Assembly: GCA_964528875.1 (NCBI GenBank)
Contig: CAZGUI010000007.1
Span: forward strand, 1-64,000
Reading direction: 5' to 3'
Length of the DNA: 64,000 nt
Origin: Bacteroides_E sp964528875
GTDB lineage: Bacteria > Bacteroidota > Bacteroidia > Bacteroidales > Bacteroidaceae
Shown: positions 36,584 through 45,739 of the stretch, in pieces
How the letters are laid out: the number at the start of each line of letters is the position of its first letter
Numbering within the stretch: the first letter of the stretch is position 1
Notes under the pieces: model-generated
What the model saw: only the letters and a program-made list of their open reading frames with translations
Told to the model about the DNA's origin: nothing
Databases searched by the model: none
Translations under genes and position numbers: made by a program

Positions 36584-37153
36584 ATGATTTCTTTGAGAGA
36601 ATTTAATCAGTTATTTACCCAGTATTACCAGTCCTTTCTGAGGTTTGCGAATTCATATGTAAAAGATCCTCATATTGCCGAAGAAATTACTGCTGAAGCC
36701 TTTTCTGTGTTTTGGGAAAAACGAAGTGAAATCTCTATTGAAATAAATCGTCCGGCATATATATTAACTATTATTAAAAATCTTAGTCTTAACCATCTAA
36801 AGCGTAAATCTTTAAGTAAAAGTATTGTGGCAAATCTGAAGCAAGCTTTGGAGTGGGACTTATCTACTCGTATTAATCATTTACAAGCTTGTGATCCGGA
36901 ATCTCTTTTTTCAAAAGAAATAGAATCTATATTAAATGAGGCAATTGAAAAACTGCCGACAAAAACAAGAGAGGTTTTTGTTCTGAGTCGGATTGAACAT
37001 CTTTCTCATAAAGAAATTGCAGAAAAATTAAATATTTCCACTAAAGGAGTTGAATACCATATGTCTCAGTCCCTTAAGTTGTTAAGGGTAATGCTGAAGG
37101 ATTATTTACCCCTTGGAGTATTTATTTTTATAAAAAGTCTATTTTTATACTAG
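36584..37153 (+). CDS. ECF-type RNA polymerase sigma factor
   Basis: A 189-residue sigma-70 family protein with region 2 (FTQYYQSFLRFANSYVKDPHIAEEITAEAFSVFWEKR, about 11-48) and region 4 (KLPTKTREVFVLSRIEHLSHKEIAEKLNISTKGVEYHMSQSL, about 125-167). It belongs to the Bacteroidetes SusC-linked ECF group. It should be held by the FecR-type anti-sigma encoded 63 bases downstream and released when the STN-bearing SusC binds its glycan, then switch on the PUL from 38375 onward. The C-terminus is unusually hydrophobic (LPLGVFIFIKSLFLY). Confidence 0.95.
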   Translation: MISLREFNQLFTQYYQSFLRFANSYVKDPHIAEEITAEAFSVFWEKRSEISIEINRPAYILTIIKNLSLNHLKRKSLSKSIVANLKQALEWDLSTRINHLQACDPESLFSKEIESILNEAIEKLPTKTREVFVLSRIEHLSHKEIAEKLNISTKGVEYHMSQSLKLLRVMLKDYLPLGVFIFIKSLFLY

Positions 37154-37216
37154 GGATAATTCATTCTTAATTGTTGTTATTATAGAGGGTTAATATATTG
37201 AATAACCAAAAAAGCT

Positions 37217-38158
37217 ATGATAACACAAAAATTGCAAGATTACTTTTCAGGTAATTGTTCTGAAAAAGATATACTTTATATAAAGAATTGGGTTGAGTCT
37301 TCTGAGGAAAACAAAAAAAGATTCGATCAAGAAAGAGTCTTATTTGATATTCTTGTATTACACGATACTGAGCGTGCTGTTTCTGCATATCAAAAGAAAA
37401 TCATTACACAAAAGAAAAAACTTCGAAGAACTATTCTCAAAATTTCAAGTGTTGCAGCCATGCTTCTTTTTGCTGTGTTTATCACTAAACATTTAGTTTA
37501 TGAAAATCTGCAAAATAAAATGCAGACCGTAAGTGTTCCATCAGGTCAATACATCAGTATGGATTTACCCGATGGAACAAAAGTATGGCTCAATGCCCAA
37601 ACAAGCATTAAGTACAATCCCTTATTCAATTATAAGAAACGTCATGTTGTTTTAGATGGTGAAGCTTATTTTCAAGTTAAACGTGATGAGTCTTTGCCTT
37701 TTGAAGTAGAAACAGCAAAAGGAATTGTAAAGGTCTTAGGAACAGAATTCAATGTTTGTGCCTATAGCAATAGCAATAAATTTGAAACAACCTTAATTAA
37801 TGGTGAAGTAGAGGTCTCTTTAAAAGAGAACTCGGAGAGAATCAGAATAAAACCTAATAGCCAAGTTTCTTATAAAAATGGACATCTTGAAATAGGTAGA
37901 GTGAGAAATTACGAATCGTACAGATGGAAGGAAGGCTTGCTAGCGTATAAGAATATTAGCTTTAATGCAATGATGGAGGAATTTGAACGAATCTTTGGAA
38001 TTAAAATTGTTGTGGAAAATAAAGAAGTACATCAATTTAACTATACCGGAAAGTTTAGAATTGTAGATGGTGTTGATTATGCTTTATCTGTGTTACAGAA
38101 AAGTATTGATTTTGATAAATCCAGAGATTCTGAAAATGGAGTCATATATATTAAATAA
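37217..38158 (+). CDS. FecR-family anti-sigma factor
   Basis: A 313-residue inner-membrane regulator: a cytosolic N-terminal sigma-binding part (1-72), one membrane helix (about 74-94, ILKISSVAAMLLFAVFITKHLVY), a periplasmic FecR domain (about 110-215; VSVPSGQYISMDLPDGTKVWLNAQTSIKY, VLGTEFNVCAY) and a C-terminal DUF4974-type domain (about 235-310; YKNISFNAMMEEFERIFGIKIVVEN). The periplasmic part should contact the STN domain of the adjacent SusC. Confidence 0.95.
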   Translation: MITQKLQDYFSGNCSEKDILYIKNWVESSEENKKRFDQERVLFDILVLHDTERAVSAYQKKIITQKKKLRRTILKISSVAAMLLFAVFITKHLVYENLQNKMQTVSVPSGQYISMDLPDGTKVWLNAQTSIKYNPLFNYKKRHVVLDGEAYFQVKRDESLPFEVETAKGIVKVLGTEFNVCAYSNSNKFETTLINGEVEVSLKENSERIRIKPNSQVSYKNGHLEIGRVRNYESYRWKEGLLAYKNISFNAMMEEFERIFGIKIVVENKEVHQFNYTGKFRIVDGVDYALSVLQKSIDFDKSRDSENGVIYIK

Positions 38159-38374
38159 AAAAACTTGCAGATTAATTAATTCTTATTATGTTAATAAAGT
38201 AAAAATTAACTCTTTTTATTGAAATATACGTTAAATGAAAAAAGTATTAACCTAAATATATACTCTATGAAAAAACAAAGTTCTTGAAAAAAACACTAAT
38301 GTATTATTGTATTTATTGAATCAATAAACAATATTACTTTAAGTATCGTATGAATTAAAACAATATGAAAATCT

Positions 38375-41300
38375 ATGAAAAACAACTTACTTATGAGATG
38401 CAATACATCTCTAACTAATTTAACAGCAAGAGCCATGAAAATAATAGTTGTTCTATTATTCTTCTGTTCTTTTTCTTTACATGCTGGAGAGCTGTTTTCT
38501 CAAAACTTTAAAGTGCATTTGAGTAAAAAAACAACTCAGCTCAGCAAAATTATTGAGGAAATAGAGAAACAAACAGACTATCTTTTTGTCTATAACGATC
38601 AGATTGATGTTAAAAAAGAAGTCACTGTGTCAACAAATGATGGTGAAGTAGCACAAATTTTAAATGAGGCATTCAAGAATTCGAATGTTAGTTATGAAAT
38701 AACAGGAAGCCACATAATATTATCTCAAAAAGCACAGAGAACAAGTGGTGTAACACAAAACAAAGAGATATCGGGTACAGTAACCGATGAAACAGGTGAG
38801 CCACTGATTGGTGCTACTATTCAATTAAAAGGTACTACAACTGGTGTTATTACAGACCTCAATGGTAGCTATAAAATTTCTGCCAATACAGGTGATGTAT
38901 TGGTTTTTTCCTATGTAGGCTATGAAAATCAGGAATTTACTGTAGGTAGTAATACTACTATTCATGTTAAGATGTCTTCCGATGCACAACAACTTGAAAC
39001 TGTAGTTGTTACTGCTTTAGGTATTAAGCGTTCAGAAAAAGCATTAAGTTATAATGTACAACAAGTTAATGCAGATGCAATTACTACTAATAAAGATGCC
39101 AACTTCATTAATGCATTAAGTGGTAAAGTTGCTGGTGTTAATATCAATGCTTCCTCTTCAGGTGTTGGTGGTGTTTCAAAAGTAGTTATGCGTGGAACAA
39201 AATCCATTATGCAATCTTCAACAGCTCTTTATGTAATCGATGGAGTTCCTGTGTTTTCTAGACCTAAATCAGGTGGTGGGGGTACAGAGTTTGATTCACA
39301 AGGATCTACTGACCCAATGGCTGATATTAATCCAGAAGATATTGAATCTATGTCTGTTTTAACTGGTGCTGCAGCGGCTGCACTTTATGGATCTGACGCA
39401 GCTAATGGCGCTATTATTATTAATACAAAAAAAGGGAAAGAAGGAAAAGTAAGTATTACAGTAAATAGTAGTGTAGAACTTAGTTCACCTTTTGTTATGC
39501 CTCGTTTCCAAACTCGTTATGGAACAGGTAAAGGAGGCGTCTTAAATGCAAGCCCTACTCACAGTTGGGGGCCACATTTAACAGAAGCTAGATATTTTGG
39601 GTATAAACCACAAGATGATTATTTTCAAACCGGAATTATTACAACGGAAAGTGTTTCATTCTCAACTGGTACAGAAAAGAATCAAACTTATGCCTCAGCC
39701 GCGGCTGTGAATTCTAAAGGAATAACTCCTAACAACAAATACGAACGTTACAATTTTGCTATACGTAATACTACTTCTTTTTTAGATGATAAAATGACAT
39801 TAGATGTTAATGCAAGCTATGTTAGACAAGGAGATCGTAATACGACAAATCAAGGAGTTTATAATAATCCTTTAGTAGGAGCTTATTTATATCCTAGAGG
39901 TAATGATTGGCAAGAAGCTAAAACTTATGAAGTGTATAATGATGTCCGTAAAATCTATACACAAAAATGGGAAGTTGGTGATGCAGGTATGACGATGCAA
40001 AACCCTTATTGGATTAACTATCGTAATTTAAGACAAAACAAAAAAGATAGGTATATGTTTGGGGCTAACCTAAGTTATCAAATTTTAGATTGGCTAAATG
40101 TTTCTGGACGTGTGCGATTAGATAATTCAAATAATGATTTTACAGAAAAATTCTTTGCAACTACTAATACTCAACTAACTGAAGGTTCAAATAGAGGCTT
40201 ATATGGAATAGCAAAGTCTCAAGATAAACAGCTTTATGCAGATTTCCTGGTGAGCGTAAATAAAAATTTCGGAGAAAACTGGAATTTACAAGCAAACGTA
40301 GGAGGATCTTTTACTGATTTTCGTTATGATGAATTAGAAGTCAGAGGTCCTATTGCTGATGGTTCTGATGCTTTTCCAGGAGAACAAGTAGGTTTAACTA
40401 ATATGTTTGCTGTGCAGAATTTAAGTACAAATAATACAAAGTTTATTCAAGATGGATGGCGTGAACAATATCAGTCAGTTTATGCGTCAGCAGAACTTGG
40501 ATATAGGAGTACATATTATTTAACCTTAACTGGACGTAACGATTGGCCTTCACAATTAGCTGGTCCAAACTCCAAATATAAGTCTTTCTTTTATCCATCT
40601 GCAGGAGTTTCTTTAGTACTTTCGGAGATGATGCCTAACTTAAATAAAAACTATTTATCTTTCCTTAAAGTACGTGCTTCTTATGCATCTGTTGGTAGTG
40701 CTTTTAGTAGATATATTGCAAATCCAAGACCTAAATGGAATCAGGAAACTGGAACATGGTCTGTTTTAACTTCTAAACCCAAAGATGATTTAAAGCCTGA
40801 GCGTACAAAATCTTTTGAGATTGGGTTAAATGCACGTTTTTTGAAAAACTTTGAGCTTGATGCTACCTATTATAACGCAAGAACACAAGATCAGGTATTT
40901 GTAATTGATGGAGGTGTAAAATACTCTGAAGCCTATTTACAAACTGGAGGTGTGCGTAATCAAGGTATTGAGCTAGCATTAAGTTATAAGAATACATGGA
41001 AAGATTTCACTTGGTTTAGTGGATTTACATACTCTATGAATAAAAATAAAATAATAGAGTTGGCTAAAAATGCATATAATAGTGCAACCGGTGAAACTAT
41101 CAATATTGATTATATGAATATTGGAGGTTTAGGTAGTACTCGTTTCATCCTTAAAGAGGGTGGGGATATGGGAGATCTTTATTCCATTATGGATTTAAGA
41201 AGAGATGCTAATGGTGCTGTCTATATTGATCAAAATAATGGTGTACATACTGAAAGTATTCAAAATATCAATGACTATATTAAATTAGGTAGTGTATCTC

Positions 41301-41794
41301 CTAAGGGGAATTTAGCATGGAGTAATAATTTTTCTTGGAAAAACTTCAATTTAGGATTTATGGTTTCAGCTCGCTTAGGTGGTGTGGTTTTCTCAAGAAC
41401 TCAAGCCATTTTAGATGAGTATGGGGTTTCAAAAACTTCTGCTGATGCCCGAGATATAGGCTATGTTTCTGTTAATGGGCTTGATCGTGTAAATCCTGAA
41501 AGTTGGTACACTGTAGTTGCAGGAGGTACTGCTGTTCCTCAATATTACACTTATTCTGCTACAAACGTAAGATTACAAGAGGCTTCTATTGGGTATACAT
41601 TCCCAAAGAAAATGCTAGATAATGTTTGTGAAATTAAAGTATCCTTAGTTGGACGTAACTTATGGATGATTTATAACAAAGCTCCATTTGATCCTGAATC
41701 TGTTGCAACTACAGATAGCTTCTATCAAGGAATAGACTACTTTATGATGCCGGCTTTACGGAACATTGGTTTTAACTTAACCTTTAAATTCTAA
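38375..41794 (+). CDS. SusC-family TonB-dependent transducer/transporter with STN domain
   Basis: A 1139-residue outer-membrane protein. Signal peptide about 15-42 (AMKIIVVLLFFCSFSLHAGELFSQ), STN domain about 45-118 (LSKIIEEIEKQTDYLFVYNDQIDVKKEVTV), carboxypeptidase-like domain about 130-205 (EISGTVTDETGEPLIGATIQLKG), TonB-box region ETVVVTALGIKRSEKALSY, plug with TALYVIDGVPV and MSVLTGAAAAALYGSDAANGAIII, and barrel ending NIGFNLTFKF. The STN domain is the signalling arm that meets the FecR protein. In the proposed role it imports N-glycan oligosaccharides with its SusD partner, 11 bases downstream. Confidence 0.96.
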   Translation: MKNNLLMRCNTSLTNLTARAMKIIVVLLFFCSFSLHAGELFSQNFKVHLSKKTTQLSKIIEEIEKQTDYLFVYNDQIDVKKEVTVSTNDGEVAQILNEAFKNSNVSYEITGSHIILSQKAQRTSGVTQNKEISGTVTDETGEPLIGATIQLKGTTTGVITDLNGSYKISANTGDVLVFSYVGYENQEFTVGSNTTIHVKMSSDAQQLETVVVTALGIKRSEKALSYNVQQVNADAITTNKDANFINALSGKVAGVNINASSSGVGGVSKVVMRGTKSIMQSSTALYVIDGVPVFSRPKSGGGGTEFDSQGSTDPMADINPEDIESMSVLTGAAAAALYGSDAANGAIIINTKKGKEGKVSITVNSSVELSSPFVMPRFQTRYGTGKGGVLNASPTHSWGPHLTEARYFGYKPQDDYFQTGIITTESVSFSTGTEKNQTYASAAAVNSKGITPNNKYERYNFAIRNTTSFLDDKMTLDVNASYVRQGDRNTTNQGVYNNPLVGAYLYPRGNDWQEAKTYEVYNDVRKIYTQKWEVGDAGMTMQNPYWINYRNLRQNKKDRYMFGANLSYQILDWLNVSGRVRLDNSNNDFTEKFFATTNTQLTEGSNRGLYGIAKSQDKQLYADFLVSVNKNFGENWNLQANVGGSFTDFRYDELEVRGPIADGSDAFPGEQVGLTNMFAVQNLSTNNTKFIQDGWREQYQSVYASAELGYRSTYYLTLTGRNDWPSQLAGPNSKYKSFFYPSAGVSLVLSEMMPNLNKNYLSFLKVRASYASVGSAFSRYIANPRPKWNQETGTWSVLTSKPKDDLKPERTKSFEIGLNARFLKNFELDATYYNARTQDQVFVIDGGVKYSEAYLQTGGVRNQGIELALSYKNTWKDFTWFSGFTYSMNKNKIIELAKNAYNSATGETINIDYMNIGGLGSTRFILKEGGDMGDLYSIMDLRRDANGAVYIDQNNGVHTESIQNINDYIKLGSVSPKGNLAWSNNFSWKNFNLGFMVSARLGGVVFSRTQAILDEYGVSKTSADARDIGYVSVNGLDRVNPESWYTVVAGGTAVPQYYTYSATNVRLQEASIGYTFPKKMLDNVCEIKVSLVGRNLWMIYNKAPFDPESVATTDSFYQGIDYFMMPALRNIGFNLTFKF

Positions 41795-41805
41795 AAATAA
41801 TAGGT

Positions 41806-43422
41806 ATGAAAAATATATTTAATAAACTGACTATTGGTGCTGTTGTTATCGCTTTTACAGCTTGTACAGCAAACTATGAGAATATTAATAGTCATCCGTA
41901 TGAGCCAGGAGATTTGATTCCTGATGATTATGCTTTGGGGTCAGCAATGAATAATTTAGCTGGATGTGTGGTTTCTCCGGATGTAAATACGGCTCAATTT
42001 ACTGATTGTTTACTTGGTGGCCCAATGGGAGGCTATTATGCCGATTCTAATGCAGGTTGGGCAAATACTATTTCGAATTATAATCCAAAGGATGACTGGA
42101 GTAGAGTATTCCTAAAGAGCGATAGAATTATTCCTATTCTAACATCTAATTTAGCTGTAGTAGATGTTGTATCTCAAAACACAGAAAATCCTGTGCCTTA
42201 TGCACTTGCGAAAATTATAAAAGTGGCAACAATGCATCGTGTAACTGATACATTCGGACCAATTCCTTATACGCAACTAGAGACTAGCACTGATCAGAAT
42301 ATACCTTACGATTCTCAAGAAGTAGTATATAATACATTTTTCGATGAGCTAAATGATGCTTTAGAGGTTTTAAATGCAGACCCAAATGCAAAATTAGTAC
42401 CAACAGCTGATTATATATATAGTGGAAATATTAAGCAATGGATTAAGTTTGCCAACTCATTGAAATTACGTTTAGCTATCCGAATAGCTTATGCTAGTCC
42501 TTCTAAATCTAAGGAAATGGCAGAACAAGCAGTAGATCCTAAGAATGGAGGATTAATAGAGAGTAATATAGATAATGCATCTTGGGATTATTTTAAAACT
42601 TTACAAAATCCTATTTTTGTTGCTACTAGATATAATCAAGCAACTCACACAAATGGTGAGGTTTGTACAACGGGTGGTGATACACATGCAGCTGCAGATA
42701 TCATTTGTTATATGAATGGTTATAACGATGGTCGTCGTGAAAAGTTTTTTACTAAATCTGAATGGGGTGCAGCTTATGACTATGTGGGACTTCGTCGTGG
42801 AATTATTATTCCTGACTTAGCATCAAAGGGACATAAATATTCAGGTGTGAATATTACTCCTACTTCTCCTATTTATTGGTTAAATGCTGCTGAGGTTGCC
42901 TTCCTACGTGCTGAAGGGTCTGCTGTTTTTGGATATAATATGGGTGGTAGTGCAGAGTCTTTTTATAATGAAGGCATTCGTTTGTCTTTCGAACAATGGG
43001 ATGTTAGTGGAGTAGATAACTACATTGAAGATGATTCCAGTAAACCTGCAACATACGTAGATCCCGGACAAGATAACAATTATAGTAATATACTTTCCTC
43101 TGTTACAATTAAGTGGAATGAGAGTGCTACAAAAGAAGAGAAACAAGAACGAATTATTATTCAAAAATGGATTGCTAATTGGCAATTGGGTAATGAGGCT
43201 TGGGCTGATTTTCGTCGTACCGGATACCCACGTTTGATGCCAGCTACAGATGCAGGTAATAAGAGTGGAGGAATTGTTGATTCTAAGAAAGGAGCGCGTC
43301 GTATGCCTTATCCTCTAGATGAGTATAATACTAATGCAGAAAACGTAACAGAAGCTGTAGCTAAATATTTGAATGGACCAGATAATATGGCTACAGACTT
43401 ATGGTGGGCAGCAAAAAAATAA
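41806..43422 (+). CDS. SusD-like glycan-binding lipoprotein (SusD/RagB, SusD_2 type)
   Basis: A 538-residue lipoprotein (lipobox Cys 20, VVIAFTACTANYENINSHPYEPG). The long helical TPR-like body includes ALAKIIKVATMHRVTDTFGPIPYTQLE, a strongly conserved SusD_2 stretch, and IKQWIKFANSLKLRLAIRIAY. Late segments are IYWLNAAEVAFLRAEGSAVFG and IIIQKWIANWQLGNEAWADFRRTGYPRL. It forms the lid for the SusC transporter. Substrate is inferred from the following GH18 and GH92 genes to be high-mannose N-glycan. Confidence 0.95.
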   Translation: MKNIFNKLTIGAVVIAFTACTANYENINSHPYEPGDLIPDDYALGSAMNNLAGCVVSPDVNTAQFTDCLLGGPMGGYYADSNAGWANTISNYNPKDDWSRVFLKSDRIIPILTSNLAVVDVVSQNTENPVPYALAKIIKVATMHRVTDTFGPIPYTQLETSTDQNIPYDSQEVVYNTFFDELNDALEVLNADPNAKLVPTADYIYSGNIKQWIKFANSLKLRLAIRIAYASPSKSKEMAEQAVDPKNGGLIESNIDNASWDYFKTLQNPIFVATRYNQATHTNGEVCTTGGDTHAAADIICYMNGYNDGRREKFFTKSEWGAAYDYVGLRRGIIIPDLASKGHKYSGVNITPTSPIYWLNAAEVAFLRAEGSAVFGYNMGGSAESFYNEGIRLSFEQWDVSGVDNYIEDDSSKPATYVDPGQDNNYSNILSSVTIKWNESATKEEKQERIIIQKWIANWQLGNEAWADFRRTGYPRLMPATDAGNKSGGIVDSKKGARRMPYPLDEYNTNAENVTEAVAKYLNGPDNMATDLWWAAKK

Positions 43423-43442
43423 TAACCTTAATGATTAAATGT

Positions 43443-44543
43443 ATGAATAAGAATATAAAACTTTGTATAATGGCAGTAGTCGCATTAGTTTTAGCACCAA
43501 TGCTTAGCTCTTGTGATGACTGGACTGAACCAGAAAGTCTAGATATAAATAATCCCTCTTTTGAAGAGCAAAATGCTCAACTTTACGCAGATTATTTGGA
43601 TGACTTAAAAGCTTATAAAGCAGGGAATCATTCTGTTGTTTTTGTTTCTTTTGATAACTCGCCAGAAGCTCCTGTAAAACAAGCAGAACGCTTAACAATT
43701 GTTCCGGATAGTGTTGATTATATTTGTTTAAATAACCCTCAAAATTTAAATCCTGCATTTCAGGAAGAAATGAATGAAGTAAGAAATCGTAAAGGGACTA
43801 AATTTGTTTATAGTATTAGTTATGATAAGTTCGATGCAGAATGGAATGAGCAACAAAAAGCTAATCCTGAATTAACAGAAGAGGATGCACTTAGCTTTTT
43901 TATTGAATCTACTGATAAAATGTTGGCTCTCTGTGATCAATATGACTTTGATGGGTTTGTTGTAGATTATACCGGACGATCATTAGTAAGCCTTACAGAA
44001 GAAGCTCTAGCACAATACAACGGTAGACAGCAAAACTTTTTCAATAAAATTATGAATTGGAAAGAGGCTCATACTAATAAAACATTAGTATTCTATGGTA
44101 ATGTACAATATTTGGTTCCTGAGAATATGGAAATGTTGAATAAATATGATTTCATTTTACTAAAAACTGCTACTGCAACAAATGGCGATATACTAAGCTT
44201 ATTGAGCTATATGGCACTTCAAGCTGGTGAAGATGCAATTAAAACAGCGAAGGGTACAGAAGAATCAGGAGTAAAAGAAAATCCGGTACCGAATGATCGC
44301 TTTTTAGCTTGTGTACAATTACCTCAAGAGGATGATAAAGATGAAGTCATAGGTTATTGGAATACAATGTCAGAAACAGGAGGTAAAACTTTAGCCGTAT
44401 GGGGAGCTTCTCACTGGGTAAAACAACAGTCTGCTGACTATGTTCGTAAAGGATTGTTTATTATGGATATCCATAATGACTATTATAACAAAACTTATAA
44501 ATATGTACGCGATGCTATTCGTGTTATGAATCCAAACAAATAA
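43443..44543 (+). CDS. GH18-like surface lipoprotein lacking the catalytic Glu
   Basis: A 366-residue lipoprotein (lipobox Cys 24, ALVLAPMLSSC). The fold is a GH18 TIM barrel: HSVVFVSFDNSPEA, FVYSISYDKFDAEW, and the barrel motif YDFDGFVVDYTG. In active GH18 enzymes this reads DGxxxDxE; here D170 and D175 remain but the catalytic Glu position is Thr177. It is probably a binding protein that evolved from an endo-beta-N-acetylglucosaminidase, as is known for some surface glycan-binding proteins in N-glycan loci. I start at 43443; ATGs at 43431 and 43401 are less fitting for a signal peptide. An active homologue lies two genes downstream. Confidence 0.82.
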   Translation: MNKNIKLCIMAVVALVLAPMLSSCDDWTEPESLDINNPSFEEQNAQLYADYLDDLKAYKAGNHSVVFVSFDNSPEAPVKQAERLTIVPDSVDYICLNNPQNLNPAFQEEMNEVRNRKGTKFVYSISYDKFDAEWNEQQKANPELTEEDALSFFIESTDKMLALCDQYDFDGFVVDYTGRSLVSLTEEALAQYNGRQQNFFNKIMNWKEAHTNKTLVFYGNVQYLVPENMEMLNKYDFILLKTATATNGDILSLLSYMALQAGEDAIKTAKGTEESGVKENPVPNDRFLACVQLPQEDDKDEVIGYWNTMSETGGKTLAVWGASHWVKQQSADYVRKGLFIMDIHNDYYNKTYKYVRDAIRVMNPNK

Positions 44544-44545
44544 GA

Positions 44546-45709
44546 ATGAATATGAAATACTATAAATATATTTATACTTTACTAATCACCTTTCTTTTTA
44601 TTATAAGTGGGTGTAAGGATGCAGATATTGTAAATGAGCATCATTTTCACAATAAACTTTATGTAACTTCTACTCCTGTAACAGATGATTTGTTAATTCA
44701 GGCTAATGTTACCGAAGCATCAAGGGAAATTACTTATAGAATAGCAAAACCTGCTGCAAGAGATATTAAGATAATGTTTGATGCAGCACCTAGTTTAACT
44801 GCTTCTTATAATTTAACTTATGGTGATAATGCTTCTTTACTTGAAGCTGAATATTATGATATACCTGTGAAAAGAGCAGTAATTAAAGAAGGTGATACAT
44901 CTAGTGATAATATTATTGTGAATTTTAAAAACACTAATGAGCTGGATCAGTCTAGGCGTTACGTACTTCCTGTTACTATTGTTGATGCCACTGAATTAAA
45001 TATTTTAGATAGTAAACGTACGGTTTATTTTATCTTTAAGGGTGCTGCTCTTATTAACGTAGTTGCAAATATTGAAAAAATATTCTTCCCAATTAATTGG
45101 AAAAGCGATGTTACAATTATGGAAACAGTAACTGTGGAAGCTTTAATTCGTAGTAAAGACTGGGTAGCAGGTAGGGATAATGCACTAAGTACTATTTTTG
45201 GGATCGAAGGAGAGTTTTTAGTACGAGTTGGAGATGGAGATCGTCCCAGAGATCAAGTACAAGTTGTTGCTCCAGGTGGAAATTTCCCAGGTCCAAATGT
45301 AGTTCCGGGATTACCGGTTAATGAATGGGTTCATATTGCTATTGTTTACGATGCTACTACTCGTGAGAGATTATATTATAAAGACGGAGTACTTGTATAC
45401 AGTGATAATGCTGCTAATGCAAGTATATCGTTACTTAGAAGTTGTTTTATTGGTCGTGCCTATGATTTAACACGTTGGTTGCCTGGAGAGATTTCAGAAG
45501 TTCGTATTTGGAATGTTCAACGAACAGCTACTGAAATTGCAGAAAATCCATATCAAGTAAAACCAAATAGTCCCGGATTGATTGCTTATTGGAAATTTAA
45601 CGAAGGAACTGGTATTGATATCAAGGATCATACAGGTAATGGAAATGATATTACTGCTAATGATGGAGTTCCGACTTGGGTGAATGTAGAAATACCCAAA
45701 TTAAAATGA
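44546..45709 (+). CDS. DUF1735-type lipoprotein with LamG (concanavalin-like) domain
   Basis: A 387-residue lipoprotein (lipobox Cys 23, FLFIISGCKD). Residues about 35-165 are a DUF1735-like beta sandwich (EASREITYRIAKPAARDIKIMF, YDIPVKRAVIKEGDTSSDNIIVNF). Residues about 180-385 are a LamG/concanavalin-A-like domain (VEALIRSKDWVAGRDNALSTIFGIEGEFLVRVGDG, NEWVHIAIVYDATTRERLYYKDGVLVYSDN, GEISEVRIWNVQRTATEIAEN, LIAYWKFNEGTGIDIKDHTGNGNDI). A surface glycan-binding role beside SusC/D is likely. It starts two bases after the preceding gene. Confidence 0.85.
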   Translation: MNMKYYKYIYTLLITFLFIISGCKDADIVNEHHFHNKLYVTSTPVTDDLLIQANVTEASREITYRIAKPAARDIKIMFDAAPSLTASYNLTYGDNASLLEAEYYDIPVKRAVIKEGDTSSDNIIVNFKNTNELDQSRRYVLPVTIVDATELNILDSKRTVYFIFKGAALINVVANIEKIFFPINWKSDVTIMETVTVEALIRSKDWVAGRDNALSTIFGIEGEFLVRVGDGDRPRDQVQVVAPGGNFPGPNVVPGLPVNEWVHIAIVYDATTRERLYYKDGVLVYSDNAANASISLLRSCFIGRAYDLTRWLPGEISEVRIWNVQRTATEIAENPYQVKPNSPGLIAYWKFNEGTGIDIKDHTGNGNDITANDGVPTWVNVEIPKLK

Positions 45710-45739
45710 AAAAGTTTAATCTTTAATTAAGAATTTATT

